From NCBI GenBank assembly GCA_020634565.1, contig JACKBN010000002.1, positions 682,001-746,000 on the forward strand: DNA of 64,000 bases. The letters are read 5' to 3'. Shown here piece after piece: positions 62,959 through 64,000 of the stretch; the stretch's first letter is position 1, and every line of letters starts with the position of its first letter. Under the pieces are notes generated by a model that had not been told where the DNA came from, searched no databases, and saw nothing but the letters and a program-made list of their open reading frames with translations. Source of the DNA: Ardenticatenaceae bacterium. Its GTDB lineage: Bacteria; Chloroflexota; Anaerolineae; Promineifilales; Promineifilaceae. Position numbers and translations under genes: made by a program.

Positions 62959-62990
62959 GGACACAGATTAACACTGATAAACACTGATTT
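62959..62990. repeat. Left inverted repeat flanking the GxxExxY gene
   Basis: GGACACAGAT and AAACACTGATTT here, interrupted by a 10-base duplication (TAACACTGAT), match as reverse complement the 22 bases at 63437-63458. It begins two bases after the SDR stop codon. Confidence 0.85.
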
Positions 62991-63008
62991 AGATAGGGCC
63001 GGGGCTAC

Positions 63009-63410
63009 ATGATTTATAAACATGAAGATTTAACAAGAGCAATTATTCAAGCTTTTTACAATGTTTATAACCATCTGGGTTACGGTTTCTTAGAACAAGT
63101 CTATGAAAAAGCAATGGTCATTGAACTGCAAGCTGCACACATAAAAGTCGAACATCAGAAACCGATCAAAGTTCGCTACTGTGGCCAAATTATCGGTGAT
63201 TATTTTGCAGATCTGGTAATAGAAGACAAAGTAATCGTTGAATTAAAAGCAGTGCCAAAACTCCTTCCTATTCACGAAGCTCAACTACTTAACTATCTTA
63301 AAGCAACACCTTATGAAATTGGCCTTCTGCTCAACTTTGGTCCAACGGCGACAAAAAAACGCAAGATCTTTGACAATAATAAAAAGCCAAATTTGCAATT
63401 TAATAAGTAA
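63009..63410 (+). CDS. GxxExxY family protein
   Basis: The 133-aa protein carries the defining motif GYGFLEQVYEKA (residues ~26-37) and the later YFADLVIEDKVIVELKAV with Asp, Glu and Lys. This resembles a PD-(D/E)xK nuclease core (D-x-n-ExK), given here as YFADLVIEDK and VIVELKAV. Such genes are widespread and usually of unknown function. They often sit in intergenic islands flanked by CACAGAT-type repeats, exactly as here (62959-62990 and 63437-63458, inverted). It splits the SDR and FAD-oxidase genes, so it looks like an inserted cassette. The protein is complete, and nuclease activity is inference. Confidence 0.9.
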   Translation: MIYKHEDLTRAIIQAFYNVYNHLGYGFLEQVYEKAMVIELQAAHIKVEHQKPIKVRYCGQIIGDYFADLVIEDKVIVELKAVPKLLPIHEAQLLNYLKATPYEIGLLLNFGPTATKKRKIFDNNKKPNLQFNK

Positions 63411-63436
63411 CTTTGGGGCAGACAGTAAATCTGTGA

Positions 63437-63458
63437 AAATCAGTGTTTATCTGTGTCC
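63437..63458. repeat. Right inverted repeat flanking the GxxExxY gene
   Basis: AAATCAGTGTTTATCTGTGTCC is written here as AAATCAGTGTT followed by TATCTGTGTCC; it is the exact reverse complement of the joined arms of the left repeat. It ends 17 bases before the ATG of the FAD oxidase gene. Confidence 0.85.
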
Positions 63459-63474
63459 CATAAAATAACAAATC

Positions 63475-64000
63475 ATGATCGAACAAACAATTCAGAACGA
63501 AACAGAAATTCAATCGCAAAAGCCACTGCCAGCCGATCGGTTGGAGGCGGTGGCCGGTTGGGGCGGCGCCAACAGCGGCATGGGCTACGTGTATCGGCCC
63601 AGCACGGTCGCCCAACTGCGCCAAATTTTTGAGTGGGCCGCGCAAAACAATCGCTCGATTGGCTTGCGTGGCGGCGGCAACAGCTACGGCGATGCCGCCA
63701 TGAACGACGAGAGCATTGTTCTCGACCTGACCCGGATGAATCGCATTTTGGACTGGGACCCGGAAAACGGCCGTATCAAAGTCGAACCCGGCGTAACCCT
63801 TAATCGCGTCTGGGAATATGTGGTCGAAGATGGCTGGTGGGTGCCTGTGGCCACAGGGACAGCCAAAATCACTATCGGCGGTGGCGCGGCCATGAATGTG
63901 CACGGCAAAAACGCCTGGAAAATGGGCACCTTTGGCGAACACATCTACGAATTTGACCTGATGCTGCCCAACGGCAAGATTAAAACATGCAGCCGCGAGC
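63475..64000 (+). CDS. FAD-binding oxidoreductase, DprE1-like, 3' truncated
   Basis: The frame starts at ATG 63475 and runs off the window after 175 codons. It shows the vanillyl-alcohol-oxidase-type FAD fold: GLRGGGNSYGDAAMNDESIV (pyrophosphate loop), a T-x-x-N-x-I strand (LTRMNRILDW), VEPGVTLNRVWEYV, and GGGAAMNVHGKNAWKMGTFG. The IHGKN-like element (NVHGKN with following G-x-FG) is characteristic of DprE1, which oxidises polyprenyl-phosphoryl ribose to the 2-keto form. The rest of the gene, including the substrate domain, lies outside. With the DprE2-like SDR upstream it suggests a decaprenyl-phosphoryl-arabinose-type pathway, as in mycobacteria, here probably for another envelope glycan. 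Confidence 0.85.
   Translation, partial: MIEQTIQNETEIQSQKPLPADRLEAVAGWGGANSGMGYVYRPSTVAQLRQIFEWAAQNNRSIGLRGGGNSYGDAAMNDESIVLDLTRMNRILDWDPENGRIKVEPGVTLNRVWEYVVEDGWWVPVATGTAKITIGGGAAMNVHGKNAWKMGTFGEHIYEFDLMLPNGKIKTCSRE

Larger units (their letters stand above)
1..64000. repeat. Dispersed palindrome ACGGCCGT, about 100 copies
   Basis: The exact 8-mer ACGGCCGT recurs through the whole window, about 106 times by hand count (may be off by several). Random expectation at moderate GC is one to two. The flanks favour A/T, giving AACGGCCGTT or TACGGCCGTA. Copies lie in genes on both strands and in intergenic DNA. Examples start near 447, 2296, 5722, 8855, 14197, 20748, 27001, 32084, 42437, 49178, 54843, 59960 and 63769. 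Inside genes it is read as Thr-Ala-Val, Asn-Gly-Arg or Arg-Pro depending on frame, which explains the recurrent TAV and NGR tripeptides in these proteins. Spacing is irregular, so it is not a tandem or CRISPR array. It resembles the highly iterated palindrome HIP1 of cyanobacteria in behaviour, not sequence. Confidence 0.95.

Noticed and set aside
63400..63942. 180-residue minus-strand frame at the right edge
   Set aside because: It is the shadow of the DprE1-like gene on the plus strand.
1..64000. CRISPR array
   Set aside because: The frequent 8-mer is irregularly spaced, palindromic and lies within genes. No direct repeats of 20-40 bases with regular spacers exist.

Overview
The window looks like a chromosome segment of a non-phototrophic Chloroflexota bacterium, most likely Anaerolineae-like. 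This is an inference from gene content and protein style (acidic TPR proteins, GtrA/Wzy polymer genes, Zn-ribbon membrane proteins, PHP/PlsC/SDR cluster); no rRNA or tRNA was found to confirm it. Housekeeping genes (rpoC, prfB, ftsY, xseA/B, ndk, rsfS, acpP, hppA, acs) are interleaved with accessory genes. The most pervasive signal is not a gene: the 8-bp palindrome ACGGCCGT occurs about a hundred times by hand count, in genes and between them, where one or two copies are expected by chance.

Layout. 1-5.2 kb: the end of a FAD oxidoreductase, a REP-type transposase (RAYT) framed by REP hairpins, then one long gene (glycosidase-like domain plus O-antigen-ligase-like domain) broken by about six frameshifts. 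5.2-8.3 kb: acpP with a clear promoter, a membrane protein, a magnesium-chelatase-type AAA+ protein overlapping a thioesterase, and a small beta-rich protein. 8.4-14.1 kb: a two-gene NTPase locus resembling bacterial conflict or signalling systems. One protein is an ATPase with a C-terminal effector-associated-like domain. The other is a 1395-aa fusion of receiver, kinase-fold, OB-like, Nudix, beta-sandwich and ATPase modules. 14.4-18.7 kb: a polysaccharide operon (UDP-xylose synthase-like, Wzy, GtrA, glycosyltransferase).

19-21.2 kb: isoprenoid genes (type 2 IPP isomerase, polyprenyl diphosphate synthase). 21.3-34.9 kb: information-processing genes on the minus strand. These include an rpoC without rpoB next to it, with its own promoter and an attenuator-like hairpin; prfB with a classic programmed +1 frameshift; ftsY; an xseA-dehydrogenase-Nudix-xseB operon; and a tag-like glycosylase. 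rsfS lies on the plus strand and may start at CTG. 35.1-41.6 kb: a 2170-aa acidic TPR protein with internal repeats. 41.7-48.6 kb: an HDAC-like deacetylase, a K+-dependent-type H+-pyrophosphatase behind a structured leader, an unknown protein and acetyl-CoA synthetase.

48.9-57.7 kb: a large hybrid sensor kinase, a secreted acidic protein, PPK2, TerC, an ABC exporter and a Zn-ribbon membrane protein. 57.7-59.1 kb: small surface proteins, including a 50-aa Flp-type pilin, a small exported peptide and a lipoprotein. 59.4-64 kb: a PHP hydrolase, two PlsC acyltransferases, and a DprE2-like reductase and DprE1-like oxidase separated by a GxxExxY cassette. Together the isoprenoid, polysaccharide, acyltransferase and Dpr-like genes suggest investment in an elaborate envelope built on polyprenyl-phosphate carriers.
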